Below are positions 1 through 10,300 of a DNA stretch of 64,000 nucleotides, piece by piece; position 1 is the stretch's first letter; every line of letters starts with the position of its first letter. The translations under genes and the position numbers were made by a program. Below the pieces are notes generated by a model. The model worked only from the letters and a program-made list of their open reading frames with translations. It was not told the origin of the DNA and ran no database searches. Source of the DNA: Crambe crambe (lineage: Eukaryota > Porifera > Demospongiae > Poecilosclerida > Crambeidae); NCBI GenBank assembly GCA_963924555.1, contig OZ004583.1, positions 8,570,582 through 8,634,581 of the forward strand. The letters run 5' to 3'.

Positions 1-1330
1 TCTGATCAAAAGGCATGTAAACTTTAGCTACATGGAATAGTAATGCTAGTTTTTGTATTAGCTGACGTATATTGTCTCTAGCATTTGCAAGTGGTGTTAA
101 AACTGTAATCCCTCTCCCAAGAAATAGATTAACAATATTGCAACTGTATTAGTAGTTTCAGGGAAAGGATAGAACAGTAAATGGAATTGGTGCATTCGTT
201 TTCTATACAATAGTCATCCTATGGAGATGGCAAGCTTACTATATTTCCTCCCTAATATCCATAGGGTCCACAGGACAGCTGACTGAGCCGAATTCTTGAG
301 ATGGATGATGTCAAAATCCAACAGCCAAAAGCTGGAAGTATTGCAATAATGCTGATGAGGGAAAACTGAGCAGAAACTGGCGGATAACTTTGGGGCAAAA
401 TTATCTAGCTATAATAATAATGAATTTATGTCTAATTTTAATACCAAAAGTCATTCTGACCTTTCTTTCAAATCAATCACATAAAATTAATGTATAATGA
501 GCAATGATAGGTACTCATAGTTATAATTACAAGGAAAAAAGTTATGAATAATTAATAACTTCCTTCCTCAGACTCTCCAACTTCAACTCTCTGACTCTTC
601 ACTTCTTCAATACCTTCCCCTTAGCTTACTTGTACTATTCTGTGAGCTGTAGGGGCAGAACATCACTTTAACTGCCTTGAAAGGAGTGAATATTGATCTC
701 CTTTCATGGCCATTAATGCTGCATGCACGTGCGCATCTGTCAACGCGCCTCGGTTGTGCAGTTTATTGGGCGTTTCCAATCCCGCAAAACCTCTTATATC
801 TATGGTTTAACTAAATGAACTAGTGCATCCAAAAACATCTGGTAGTACTTTAAAATAGCTAACTACGAGGCCTCCAATTTCTTTATAGCGAACCATATTT
901 CAGAACAGTGGATGGATCTGGTGGATCTCATTTACATCAGTGACACTATGTTCTCCTTGTTTGCTGCCATGGAAGTAGAGTTGAGGTCCCTTCCTCCCAT
1001 TTCTACATGCAAACAGGTCATGTATAGCTTACATGTATCCACTATTTATAGGACTCTTTAAAGAGCCTGTGCTTATTCTGGTTATTAATTCAATAGAGTA
1101 TTGATTTAGCTATTAAATGGTTCCAATAATTTTTAGTCAACTTATATATTTTATGAAATGGACCCCCACAAAAACTACTACATTATAAAACTCTAAAAGG
1201 TTATTCTAGGAAGTGTCTTTATCATAAATTTCTCACAAACCAGCTATTGCAGTAAAGCACCATTCTCTACACCTTTTCATGTTCTTACCTATTCTCAAAA
1301 CCCGACAGAAAGTCTGGCACAGCCCCACAA
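1..1330. other. Intergenic region upstream of gene 1, no supported gene
   Basis: AT-rich sequence in which I see no convincing gene. A short open stretch on the plus strand near 911-1070 (about 50 codons from an ATG) could be an exon remnant, but it has no recognisable domain and no clear splice context. A GC-richer, CpG-containing patch lies near 725-795. Confidence 0.5.
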
Positions 1331-1339
1331 GGTAATTAC

Positions 1340-1506
1340 AACAAGGATGGCACGCGCGGAAAAGTATTAGTTCATGCGCGTGACGTCATCAGTCTCCAAT
1401 CCTGTTCCGTACGGCCGTGTCTATATCTATGGTATAAGCTTCGCTCGCCAACAATTTCAATGAGTCATGACCTGAGACTCAGCTCGCTCGCGTCTATACG
1501 AGAGAG
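1340..1506 (+). promoter_or_regulatory. Putative promoter of gene 1 with a CRE-like site
   Basis: This stretch directly upstream of the gene 1 start codon is locally rich in CpG (GCACGCGCGG, ATGCGCGTGACGTCATC). It holds a perfect CRE/ATF palindrome, TGACGTCA, at 1381-1388. The CpG content and position suggest the core promoter and 5' UTR. Factor binding is inferred only from the motif. Confidence 0.45.
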
Positions 1507-1861
1507 ATGACATATTTAATACTTCTAATATTTCTCTGGAAACTATCGGAGTCAACAGTACTAGAATGTTCCAGCACTAAGTCTTGTCCTGATGAGTTTC
1601 GCTGTGAATGTCAAGCTCCTAATGTTCTGAGGTGGGAAGTTAGGCTCCCTAATGGCACAACGTGTAAGATATCCCATCCTGATGATGCTAATACTATAGG
1701 TACTAGAGAGTCTTTAGGCACTTGCCAAGCAAGTGTAATACTCTCTGGCCTAACTAATTTCATGTACACTTCAAGCCTATATATAAACTTAACGAATCAG
1801 ACAACTATAAGTTGTCAAGGTAGCCGTGGTGGAATTGAGAGACTGACTCTAAATGCAACAA
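1507..1861 (+). other. Gene 1 exon 1: signal peptide and Ig-like domain
   Basis: It opens with MTYLILLIFLWKLSEST, a typical signal peptide, followed by an Ig-like domain whose Cys/Trp layout (CPDEFRCEC, then LRWEV, then TTISCQG) parallels the DCPGD Ig exons of the minus-strand genes. It ends at a strong GTAAGT donor in phase 1. Several N-glycosylation sequons are present. Confidence 0.8.
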
Positions 1862-4800
1862 GTAAGTGAACCTTACTGTACAGCTATAGTTTTTCACTGA
1901 GTTATTTTTGGAGAGTGATTCAATTAGCTAACTGCACAACATTAGTAGCTAGCTACTAAGCACAGCTGCACTGTTCTAGCTATTATAGCTATCTATAAAA
2001 ATGGCACAGATAACACAGCATATTAAATCACACTAATTCACTGATCTGTCAGCCTGGGGGGAAAGGTGTCTAGCTAGTTAACCAAGGTTCCACTGCCATA
2101 CAGGCTCCCCTTCACCTCCAATGAACTTGAACTTCAGTGTATTAATTGGTACAAGTGTAAGACTGCAATGGAACCCTCCCCTGGACAATGGTGGAGTACC
2201 AATCACTGGTTATCAGATCTTCATCAACTCATCTGAAGACTCATTTGAAGATGTATTGGTCAGTAATGACACTGAAGTGACCATTATCCTGAATTCCACT
2301 GGAGAATACTTCATACAAATAAGAGCCATCAATTGCATTGGTGTCAGTTCAAATTTATCAGACTCAATCAGTATCATAGGTATACTGCATAGCCAAATTT
2401 GAAGTGAATAGCCATGGAGTTAATTTTATACTATAGATCCTTGTGCATTCAACAGTTCCCTCCCCACTGGACTTCACATTGTGTCTGAGGAAAGAGATCT
2501 CTTAGTTTTCCAATGTGAAGATGGACTAGTCCCACAGAAGACAGTGATGGCGACATGTCAACCAGATGGGACCTGGAACCCTGACCCTCTTAACTATTCC
2601 TGTGACATTCATACTACTACTGAAGATATTGGAACTAATCATACTACAACAATAACTTTGTGTGAGTAAAGGACTGAAAGTAGCTATTTCACCTGTAGCA
2701 TTGTCTAAAAAATCTTTATTTAGTTAACAATAATACTTCAACATTATCAGTACCATCAAATCGCTTGAAGACATGGCAGATCATTGTCATAGCAGTTTGT
2801 TGCTTTGCTGTTGTGATATTCTGCTTTGCCATTGGAGTGACACTAGCAGCAATTGGAAGAAAATCAGGTATTAATTAATGTCATTGTAATGTTAGAAGCT
2901 AGCTTCATGCATGCAACATTATATTTTATTTTAGTCAAAAATAAAAACTTCAAAAGAGATAATGGGTACGTTTATATTCTATTTTTATATATAACTCTTA
3001 CTCTTATTTTATTAATTCATGACAGATTATCACAGGTAAGCCAGGTCAAATTATCAATAAGCAACATTAACAGAACTGCAATGTAGAGTGGAGATGGAGA
3101 GTATAATCACATTACATTTGATATTCCTCAACAGAATAACCAACCACATGTAAGTTAAGGATATTTTGATGCAGTGGAGTAGCTATATTAGTAATTTATA
3201 GGGAAGTAATGCAGCATTGGACACATCAAGTGAATACAGTATTCTTCGAGCAGAAGATATAAGCAATGGTTCACGGGTAATTAATTTATTAGCTAATATA
3301 ATCATTCAAATAACTTTAACTACTCTTCTCAGCCACCACGACGGATTACTGATTATGACTACTGCACAGTTCCAAATCAACTGACAAGCAATAACAATGA
3401 AGTGAGTTAGAGAGCGAGAGTCACTTTTATCACGGTCAAGGCAGTATTATTCTAATCTTTCAGCTATCATTGAGGTATGCCGAAGTAAAGTCTAATTCAT
3501 CAAAAAAAGAGAAAGAAACAACTTTCTCTGCCAGTGTATCTCGAGCACCAGTTGAATATGCAGCTGTGATAACTAAAAAACGTCCATCAGGAAATCAAGT
3601 ATCTCAAGCACCAGTTGATGCAGCTGAAAAAAAGACTAAAAAGCATCCATCAGGTAATCAAGTATCTGAAGCACCAGTCGAATATGCAGCTGTAAAGAAA
3701 GATAAAAAGCATCCATCAGGTATACCCCATGGACCATGGCCCATGCATGCTTGTATACAATGTGTCATAATACATGTATATTGACTGCAATGATCATTGC
3801 ATTTATAGATTTGCTGCTCAACTTGGATACCATTTTAATTCAGCTCCGTGACATCTCTTCCAAGTGGCTTGAACTGGGCACTGCATTTGAATTATCACAT
3901 GATCTCCTCCATTCCATTAGGACAAAGTGTGATGGGAAGGATTTTGACTGCTTGATTGAAGTCTGTGAAGCATGGCTGAGGAGTTTTCATGCTAGCCAGT
4001 CCCACCCAACATGGAAGGCAGTGAGCAAAGCACTCGACAGGATAGGCTGTAATCAATTGTCCAAGGAACTAAGCGAGATTTATATTACAGGTATTAGTGA
4101 TATTATAACTAATGGTTTGCTTTCAATAACACACAATTGCACAGCCACATCAGAAACATGTTTCTCAACTGTACCCGTCAGCTATGCAGTTTATGAATAT
4201 GTATATATGACAACAAAAGATACATGTTTCTAGGTTCAGTCAGGGTTATTATAAACATGGGTTTTTGATTACAATAAATAGCTCCTTATTCTAAACACCC
4301 AAAATAATCTCTGATTCAGAATTAGCGTAAACATTATGTAGTGTGTGTACCAGTGGGAGATTGTAAGAGGGGGAAGGCTACATTATAATAGTTATCCAAA
4401 GTTTGGGTAAATGGGGACAGACTCCAAAGTAGCTAGCTAATGATTATGATGACTAACATTAGCTTTAATGCCCAGACTCTGAATGCAGAGTTGAAGCCTC
4501 AGAGTTTTGGGAATGTGGCACTTTACTGCCTTTGATATAGCTAGTCTTCGATTTCTTCTCTGCATGAATTTTGCTTTAGCTACCATAATAATTTGACAAG
4601 ACTAGCTATATGATTGGTATACAGAGATCACCAGCCCTCCCCTTTAACATAATTATTAGGGTGTGATTTACAACAAATGCTATGAAAATGTTAAGCTATA
4701 ATAGCTTATGTTTTTGGTAGCACAGTTGACATTCACTGTGTTTTGTTCATGCAGGTGAGCTTCCACAGCGAAAGTGTGATGTTGTGGAAGGCCCAGGTAC

Positions 4801-4900
4801 CACTTACGATGATATTCTACTAGTCGGTGCTACAGTCAATAATGACGAGTCACTGCCTCCTCCTATACCTCCAAAATTATTTGATTATGATGACTCATAG
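1507..4900 (+). CDS. Gene 1: Ig-FN3-CCP single-pass receptor with ITIM/ITSM-like tail and Death domain (643 aa)
   Basis: Model: exons 1507-1861, 2104-2379, 2437-2661, 2724-2867, 2935-2965, 3026-3035, 3087-3149, 3202-3276, 3333-3401, 3464-3719, 3809-4090, 4755-4900. The total is 1,932 nt, an exact open frame. Residues 1-17 are a hydrophobic signal peptide; then come one Ig-like domain (to about 118), FN3 (119-211), CCP (212-286, four Cys and a Trp) and a membrane segment (about 305-330). The tail carries tyrosine motifs at Y380, Y421, Y448, Y490 and Y613, a Death domain (about 506-590) and a PPIPPK SH3-type ligand (631-636). ITIM and ITSM motifs recruit SH2 phosphatases or adaptors, and Death domains assemble signalling complexes in animals; combining both in this receptor is inference. 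Ectodomain and membrane introns are phase 1; the tyrosine exons are small phase 0 exons. The 10-nt exon is the least certain part. Confidence 0.82.
2104..2379 (+). other. Gene 1 exon 2: FN3 domain
   Basis: This is a 92-codon exon with FN3 landmarks: a proline-rich start, LQWNPP, GGVPITGYQIF, and YFIQIRAINCIG near the end. Both introns are phase 1. The NC-[IA]-G motif after strand F is shared with the minus-strand FN3 exons. Confidence 0.85.
2437..2661 (+). other. Gene 1 exon 3: CCP/sushi domain plus stalk
   Basis: Four cysteines are spaced as in CCP modules (DPC, FQC, ATC, YSC), with the usual Trp between the third and fourth. A Thr-rich stretch follows and leads to the membrane segment, probably an O-glycosylated stalk. 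It is bounded by phase 1 introns. Confidence 0.83.
2724..2867 (+). other. Gene 1 exon 4: transmembrane segment
   Basis: A continuous run of about 25 hydrophobic residues (beginning WQIIVIAVCCFAVVIF) is followed by a basic GRK stop-transfer signal. This gives a type I single-pass topology with the triplet outside and the tyrosine/Death-domain tail inside. Confidence 0.85.
2935..3401 (+). other. Gene 1 exons 5-9: small cytoplasmic tyrosine exons
   Basis: There are five short exons: 2935-2965, 3026-3035, 3087-3149, 3202-3276 and 3333-3401. The 10-nt exon (acceptor GACAG, donor GTAAGC) is needed to join phase 2 to phase 0. The last three are 63, 75 and 69 nt in phase 0, each carrying tyrosines: EYNHI (Y353), SEYSIL (Y380, a match to the ITIM consensus) and YDYCTV (Y401, Y403). 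Being symmetric, each can be skipped without shifting the frame. Confidence 0.65.
3464..3719 (+). repeat. Gene 1 exon 10: ITIM motif plus threefold 21-residue tyrosine repeat
   Basis: The exon encodes an LRYAEV motif (Y421), then three copies of a repeat of about 21 residues with the core APVEYAAV followed by KKHPSG. Copies 1 and 3 keep the tyrosine in VEYAAV (Y448, Y490), which fits the ITIM consensus. Copy 2 reads APVDAAEKK and has lost it. The exon runs from phase 0 to phase 1 and ends before GTATAC; read-through would stop soon after. Confidence 0.75.
3809..4090 (+). other. Gene 1 exon 11: Death domain
   Basis: This 94-codon exon carries the Death-fold signature: a helix 1 start of DTILIQLRDIS, then KWLELG, LLHSIRTKC, CLIEVCEAWLR, HPTWKAVSKALDRIG and LSKELSEI. 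The W-x-x-LG early motif and the PTW-x-x-V-x-x-AL segment are characteristic of Death domains. It could be a divergent DED or CARD, but the PTW motif favours Death. Phase 1 at both ends makes it a mobile unit. Confidence 0.82.
4755..4900 (+). other. Gene 1 exon 12: C-terminal tail with ITSM-like and SH3-ligand motifs
   Basis: The last coding exon lies after a 664-bp intron and ends in TAG at 4898-4900. It encodes TTYDDI (Y613), which fits the T-x-Y-x-x-[VI] ITSM pattern, and LPPPIPPKL, which contains a PxxPxK class II SH3 ligand. The acidic end reads FDYDDS. Confidence 0.72.
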
Positions 4901-6776
4901 ACTTCATTCTAAGAGAATGAAGCAACCATAAAAATTAATAATAATTAATGATTCGTTTTTATATAGCTAACCAGCTATTCAGTTCTTTTATGATAATAAT
5001 TGTTATCCTTATGTCTATAATACAGCAAGCAACCTAGTCTAACTGCCATAATAACTTAATTAGAGGTTGTGGTGTGGATCATTAAGCCTTAATAAACTAT
5101 GGTCTGCTTAATATATCCCACACTTACATACATAGGATGTATGTGATATATAACAGGAACACATGCAACATCATGCACTACACGTTTTTTGCAGCAACCT
5201 CCTAATACACTCTTTAGCCATAGCTACTAATCATTGAATAACCAATCCATAAGTTATAATTATAGTCATTAATTTTTACTGCCATAATAATCATAATTAT
5301 TTATAACAGCATAGACATTTTGGTTTCGATATGGGATCTTTCATAATAATAATAATGCACTTTGGGAGACTTTGAAAACACAAAACTTTAAACTAACCCT
5401 CTATAGTGTTTCTGTCTTTATACATGAATTAGAAAAATCTACTGTTGCATTCAAATTATCAAGTTACTGGCTGGTAATTTGTTATTAGCTAACATTATTA
5501 CTGGTGCTGCACAGTATACCAAGCTATAGAATTTTTAAAGTCATGAGGTGATTGTTAGTTTTTGTATAATAAAATAATCATAACTTTTCTGCCATCAATT
5601 CTATATAGAGCACAATTATAGAGCTCATGCAAGTTATACCATAACGCCTTATATGGGTATCACCTAGTATGATATATATAAGTTTCCCTATTGGGGTCTC
5701 ATTGACTGTTGAGGTTCACAAGTTGGTTATACACTCCATTATTATAGCTAATACATAAATGTAAATAAGGAAATGTCTGTCTCATTGCTAAACAATAGCA
5801 CCATGTGTTGTGTACATCTTAATTATATTGAGTGCATGTAATAACCTCTCATTCAATATGCTCTTCCATATAGAGGAAGAACCATAATAATTATATAACA
5901 GTGTAGATTAACTAAATCAACTATCTCACCAAAAAGGATATGGGGTATATAGTGCTTGTTGTTATAACATGCTTTGACTGCTGTCCATTAAAGGGATGTA
6001 GCATGACAATGAGTCTGAAAGGAGTTCCTTATCATTGTGTATAGAGTAATAATGACCTGCTAGATAGGCAGGAAATGTTATTTTTTAGATATCTAGCAGT
6101 TGAATGTCAACAAGCTCTGTGTAGTTTTCTCAGAGTGCGTAGGTAATGAACAAACTTTGATCTGCTATTAGAGTCAAAAAAATTCCAGGTGTGCATTCTT
6201 TTAAAGATTTCATTATTCCACGAAATGAAGTTAATGAATGTGCTAACTTTTACACCCCCCCACCCCTTAAAAATTCTTTGTGAAGAATAATTTGATGTAA
6301 AACCCTTACATCCTAGTTGGTTCTTGAGATGAGATAAATTAAGGTCAGATTCATACTGTAATACCCATAGAAAAGTACCCTATTCTTGATTATGCTGACT
6401 GGTTGTAGTTATGATTACTAATTAGAGTGATTTCCCATGCTGGTTATCCCATCATAAGGTAGTCAGGTAAATGCATGTACGGATAAGAATTATGAAAACC
6501 TGTTTTGAGAAACTAAATCTGTTTACAAAATTAGTTGATCCTGAATGAAGATGGTGACATAACAGTATGACATAACTGTGTACTAGCGAATATTGGCATA
6601 AAGCATACTGCTGTGGATTGAGGATTCTGCCTACCTGGGTAGATGGCCACCATGCCATGGATCTGGATCTCCCTTATACTAACTTTCAAATAGAAGAACA
6701 TTTTATGCTATAATTGAGGAAAAATATGGTTTGTATTGGGGTAAAAATTTGGTATCATAAAAATATTATTAGGTTC
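4901..6776. other. Convergent intergenic region between gene 1 and gene A
   Basis: These 1.9 kb separate the 3' ends of two converging genes and must hold both 3' UTRs. The sequence is AT-rich with simple runs (for example the C-rich run near 6255-6265). I see no coding exon with domain content; the 68-codon minus-strand open frame near 6452-6658 has no splice or domain support. Confidence 0.5.
5091..5096 (+). terminator. Candidate polyadenylation signal of gene 1
   Basis: A canonical AATAAA lies about 190 bases after the gene 1 stop codon in AT-rich sequence. It is the nearest perfect hexamer I found downstream. Confidence 0.4.
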
Positions 6777-7327
6777 TTATAGGTTTGAGTCACTGTCTAC
6801 CATTTTAAAGCCCCATTTTGATGATACTTCCCAGACTTTGCTCCTTGATGACTCAATACCTCCTTTAGAACTACTTTCAGTAATTGCCGATGATCTTGAG
6901 GACTTTTGAGATAAAATCTCCTTACTGCTTCTTGATGATCCAAGCACAGAGGCAATGTTGCTTCCAGGTTTAGCTCCAAGAATGCTTAACATCCTGTTAT
7001 CGAGACTTAATTTTTGTCCATCAGATGGTGGTACATTGCTTCTACTGCTTGATATGTTTAATGCATCATCGATTGAAAGTAGGCTGGCTTCTCCATCAGC
7101 TCCAATTATCCTTATTGTGCTAGGATCAAGACAAAACTCACGTCCAATAGACTCCACTGGCTTATAACGCTTTATTAATTTTTTTTTCCGAGAGGTTCGG
7201 TCTTGGAAGTTAAAAAAAATCAGCAATAGCACGAATATTGTTATAGTTAATAAACCAATTAAAGCCAGCAAGGATGACAGGAGTGAAGTTACTGTTATGA
7301 AACTTATCCCTAGGCTAATAAATGTTG
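6777..7327 (-). other. Gene A last exon: transmembrane segment and Ser-rich tail
   Basis: It begins after a TTGCAG acceptor. A hydrophobic helix (around LLALIGLLTITIFVLLLIFF) is followed by a stop-transfer cluster, RKKKLIKRYK. The tail of about 135 residues is rich in serine (SSRSS repeats) and has no recognised domain. Near the C-terminus SSKWGF resembles SSWGF in the gene C tail. The stop is TAA at 6777-6779. Confidence 0.85.
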
Positions 7328-10300
7328 CTGCAAGGAAAGATTTATTTTTTAAAGGCAGGTATATATTTTTATGATTGTTAATTAGCTAACATTTATCAGA
7401 GCTAAACTATTTTATTTTATCCCCCCTCCCTTTCCCTCTTCTACATACGGTCTGCTGTGCAGTGATATCTCTCAGGTGCTGGATCCCATGACCCAGTATC
7501 ATTACAGATTGCTCTGACTTCAGAGGTAGGAAGAAAGCCCATGTCACACTTGAACACCACTTCAGCTCCCTTTGTAGTTCTTGAGTAGTCTCCAAGACTA
7601 CCATTAGTGGGAGGTATAGGATCACCACAATTGACTAAAATTAAATGAATTATAATTAATATGTATTCCCACTCTACAATATTCAATCAAATTATAATTA
7701 GGGTAGATCTTGCTTAGTATGAGCTTAGCATTCCACATTTACACACCAACCTCAGGCTCCCTGTAGTGAGCTTGTATTTTACTCAGCTAGTACAAATTAT
7801 CACTCACTGAATTCAATGTCTCTTAATACAACTGGACTGCTTTCTCCTTCACAGTTTACTGAAATTATGGTTGCCATATATTCCACATTATATCTCAATG
7901 TCACATTCCAAGCTGTGGAATGAACTATGTTGGAACTCGGATGAGAAATAGGTTTAGGAGTGAGAGCAATCTTGTAGCTGTGCACAATGACTTCAGTGCC
8001 ACTCCCCTCTGGTGGATTCCATTCAAAAGTTACTATGATGTTGAATTTGTTCTCATATGTATCCGTGTGATTGAAATTGGTGGGCATTAGGGGAGCTGCA
8101 AGAAGAAGTAGAGGTTGTGTTATGGCAACCTTTACCAATTAGAAGAGCATGAGAGCATGCATGCATAATAAAAGCTATAAACATGTTATTTGATAGCTAC
8201 CCTAATTAAAAGGATTATACCTGATCTGTTAACAGCAACGATCATACTGTCATTAGCAAGCTGTGGGGTAATGCTACATTCCACTTTAGTGCCATTCATT
8301 GTGACATTCTTTAACAGCTTAAGTAGTAGAGTAGACTGTAAGGTGTCCTCATCAATAGTGCCTATTAGTACTGCACTGATATTCATATTCAGATTATCTA
8401 CACTATCAGGAACTGATAGGAGATCATATGTGATCTGAAGAGGCGCAAGTCCTGGAAAACTGACAGTCCATATTAAATGTAAATCCTCATTGTTCGAGTT
8501 TATAACACATTTGTACAATATGGTGTCTCCTGGACAGTCAATATCATTAAAAGTCGAATTATGCTTAAGAACTGTTAGCACTGCAGTTGCTGAATAATAA
8601 TAATACACGCAACAGTGAAGTGTATATATAGTGACTCAATTATTATTATGATTATACCTTCAATATGAGTACAGTTATGTGACTCAGGTGCTGGTACCCA
8701 TTCTCCACGCATGCTACAGTTGGCAGTCATCACATCAGAAGGAGTAAAACCCTCATTACACTGGAATGTAACGAAATCTCCAACTTTACTACCAGTATAG
8801 TTGCCAAGATAACCATTAGTAGGAGGACTAGGTATACCACAATCAACTACATCAAGATTAATGATACCAATTATATTATTTGTTTGGTAAGAGCTAACAA
8901 GAATAGCCCTTGCTAGCAGTGGTTAGTATGATGTACATAGCTAATTAAATTATGTGGATTAAAAAACTCACGGAATTCAATTTTCTCTAGTGTGACAGGC
9001 CCACTGACTCCAGCACAGTTCTCAGTGGTTATTATGGCTGTATATATGGAGTTGTAATTCAGTGTCACGTTCCAAGATGTTGTGCTGATCACATTGGATA
9101 CAGGAGCAGACAGGGGTTTAGGCATGATTGTTACCATGTATGTGTCTATGATGATATTTGGACCACTTCCTTGGGGAGGATCCCATCCGAATGTGATTGT
9201 GATGTTTGATATTTCATGATGTTCTCTTATAATTGAAAAGTTTGCTGGTGGACAGGGAACTGTAGAAGGAACTAGGTGTATAGAAACTCCAACTTCTGAA
9301 GATATAACATACCTGATGTGTTAACAAGGATTATTGTAGAATCACTATCAAGGTTTGGAGCAATGCTACATTCCAATATAGTTCCATTCATTGTAAAGTT
9401 TTTAAGAACAGTCAAAGTAATTTCAGATCCTATATATTGATCCTCTTGATATTTAGTTAGATTAACAGTAATGTTCCTATCAAAACGAGCCAATGAAGAA
9501 GTGCCATCATATGTGATATTGATGGGCATGTATCCAGGAAAAGTGATATGCCATATCAGATGAATCACCTCACTGTTTGACAGTATGTTGCAGTTGTAAA
9601 TAATAGTGTCTCCTGGACAGTCAATGAGTGTTGAGTCCTCATTTATTGCCGTGAGCACTAAACTTACTGATGCTAAGAAATATGATCATAAAGATTACTC
9701 ATAATGTCATTGTGGTTACCTTCAACAAAGGTGCAGTTATGTGCATCTGGTATGGGATGCCATCTTGCATCTGGTGAACAAGTACTGTTGACCTCAGCAG
9801 AAGGTCGAAAGCCCTCATTACACTTGAAGATAACAGTATTTCCCAATTTTGAATCAGAGTAGCTTACAATGATACCATTAATAGGAGGAAGAGGGATACC
9901 ACAGTCCACTGTACGTACATACATAAATAGTGGATTTCTAACTCTAGTATAATTAGCTATCATAATCATACTCACAAAATTCAATGTTATGTAATGTGAT
10001 TGGCATGCTTGCTCCAGCACAATTCTCTGCAGTTATAGTGGCTGTGTACTCCATGTTATAGTTCAGTGTCACATTCCATGATAAGGTACTAATCACATTC
10101 GAAATTGGATGAGACAAGGATCTAGGCATTATTGATACTTCATAAGTATCTACAATGACTGCAGGACCACTGCCTTGAGGAGGGATCCATTCAAATGTGA
10201 CAGTTATATTTGAAGTTCTGTGGTATTCTCTTGTAATATTGAAATCAACAGGTGAAAATGGTACTACAGGAAAGTACATTTAAACAAAGTTTTGCTTCGT

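Noticed and set aside
911-1070. Short plus-strand frame beginning MDLVDLIYISD
   Set aside because: About 50 codons, with no domain, no convincing acceptor or donor and no link to gene 1.
3720-3784. Read-through of gene 1 exon 10 to a stop at 3784
   Set aside because: It would remove the Death domain and add a tail of no clear character. The GTATAC donor in phase 1 matches the Death-domain exon phase. A short isoform is still possible.
6797-7167. Overlapping frames on both strands within the gene A tail exon
   Set aside because: The frame continuous with the membrane helix explains the region. The others are low-complexity Ser/Leu shadows.
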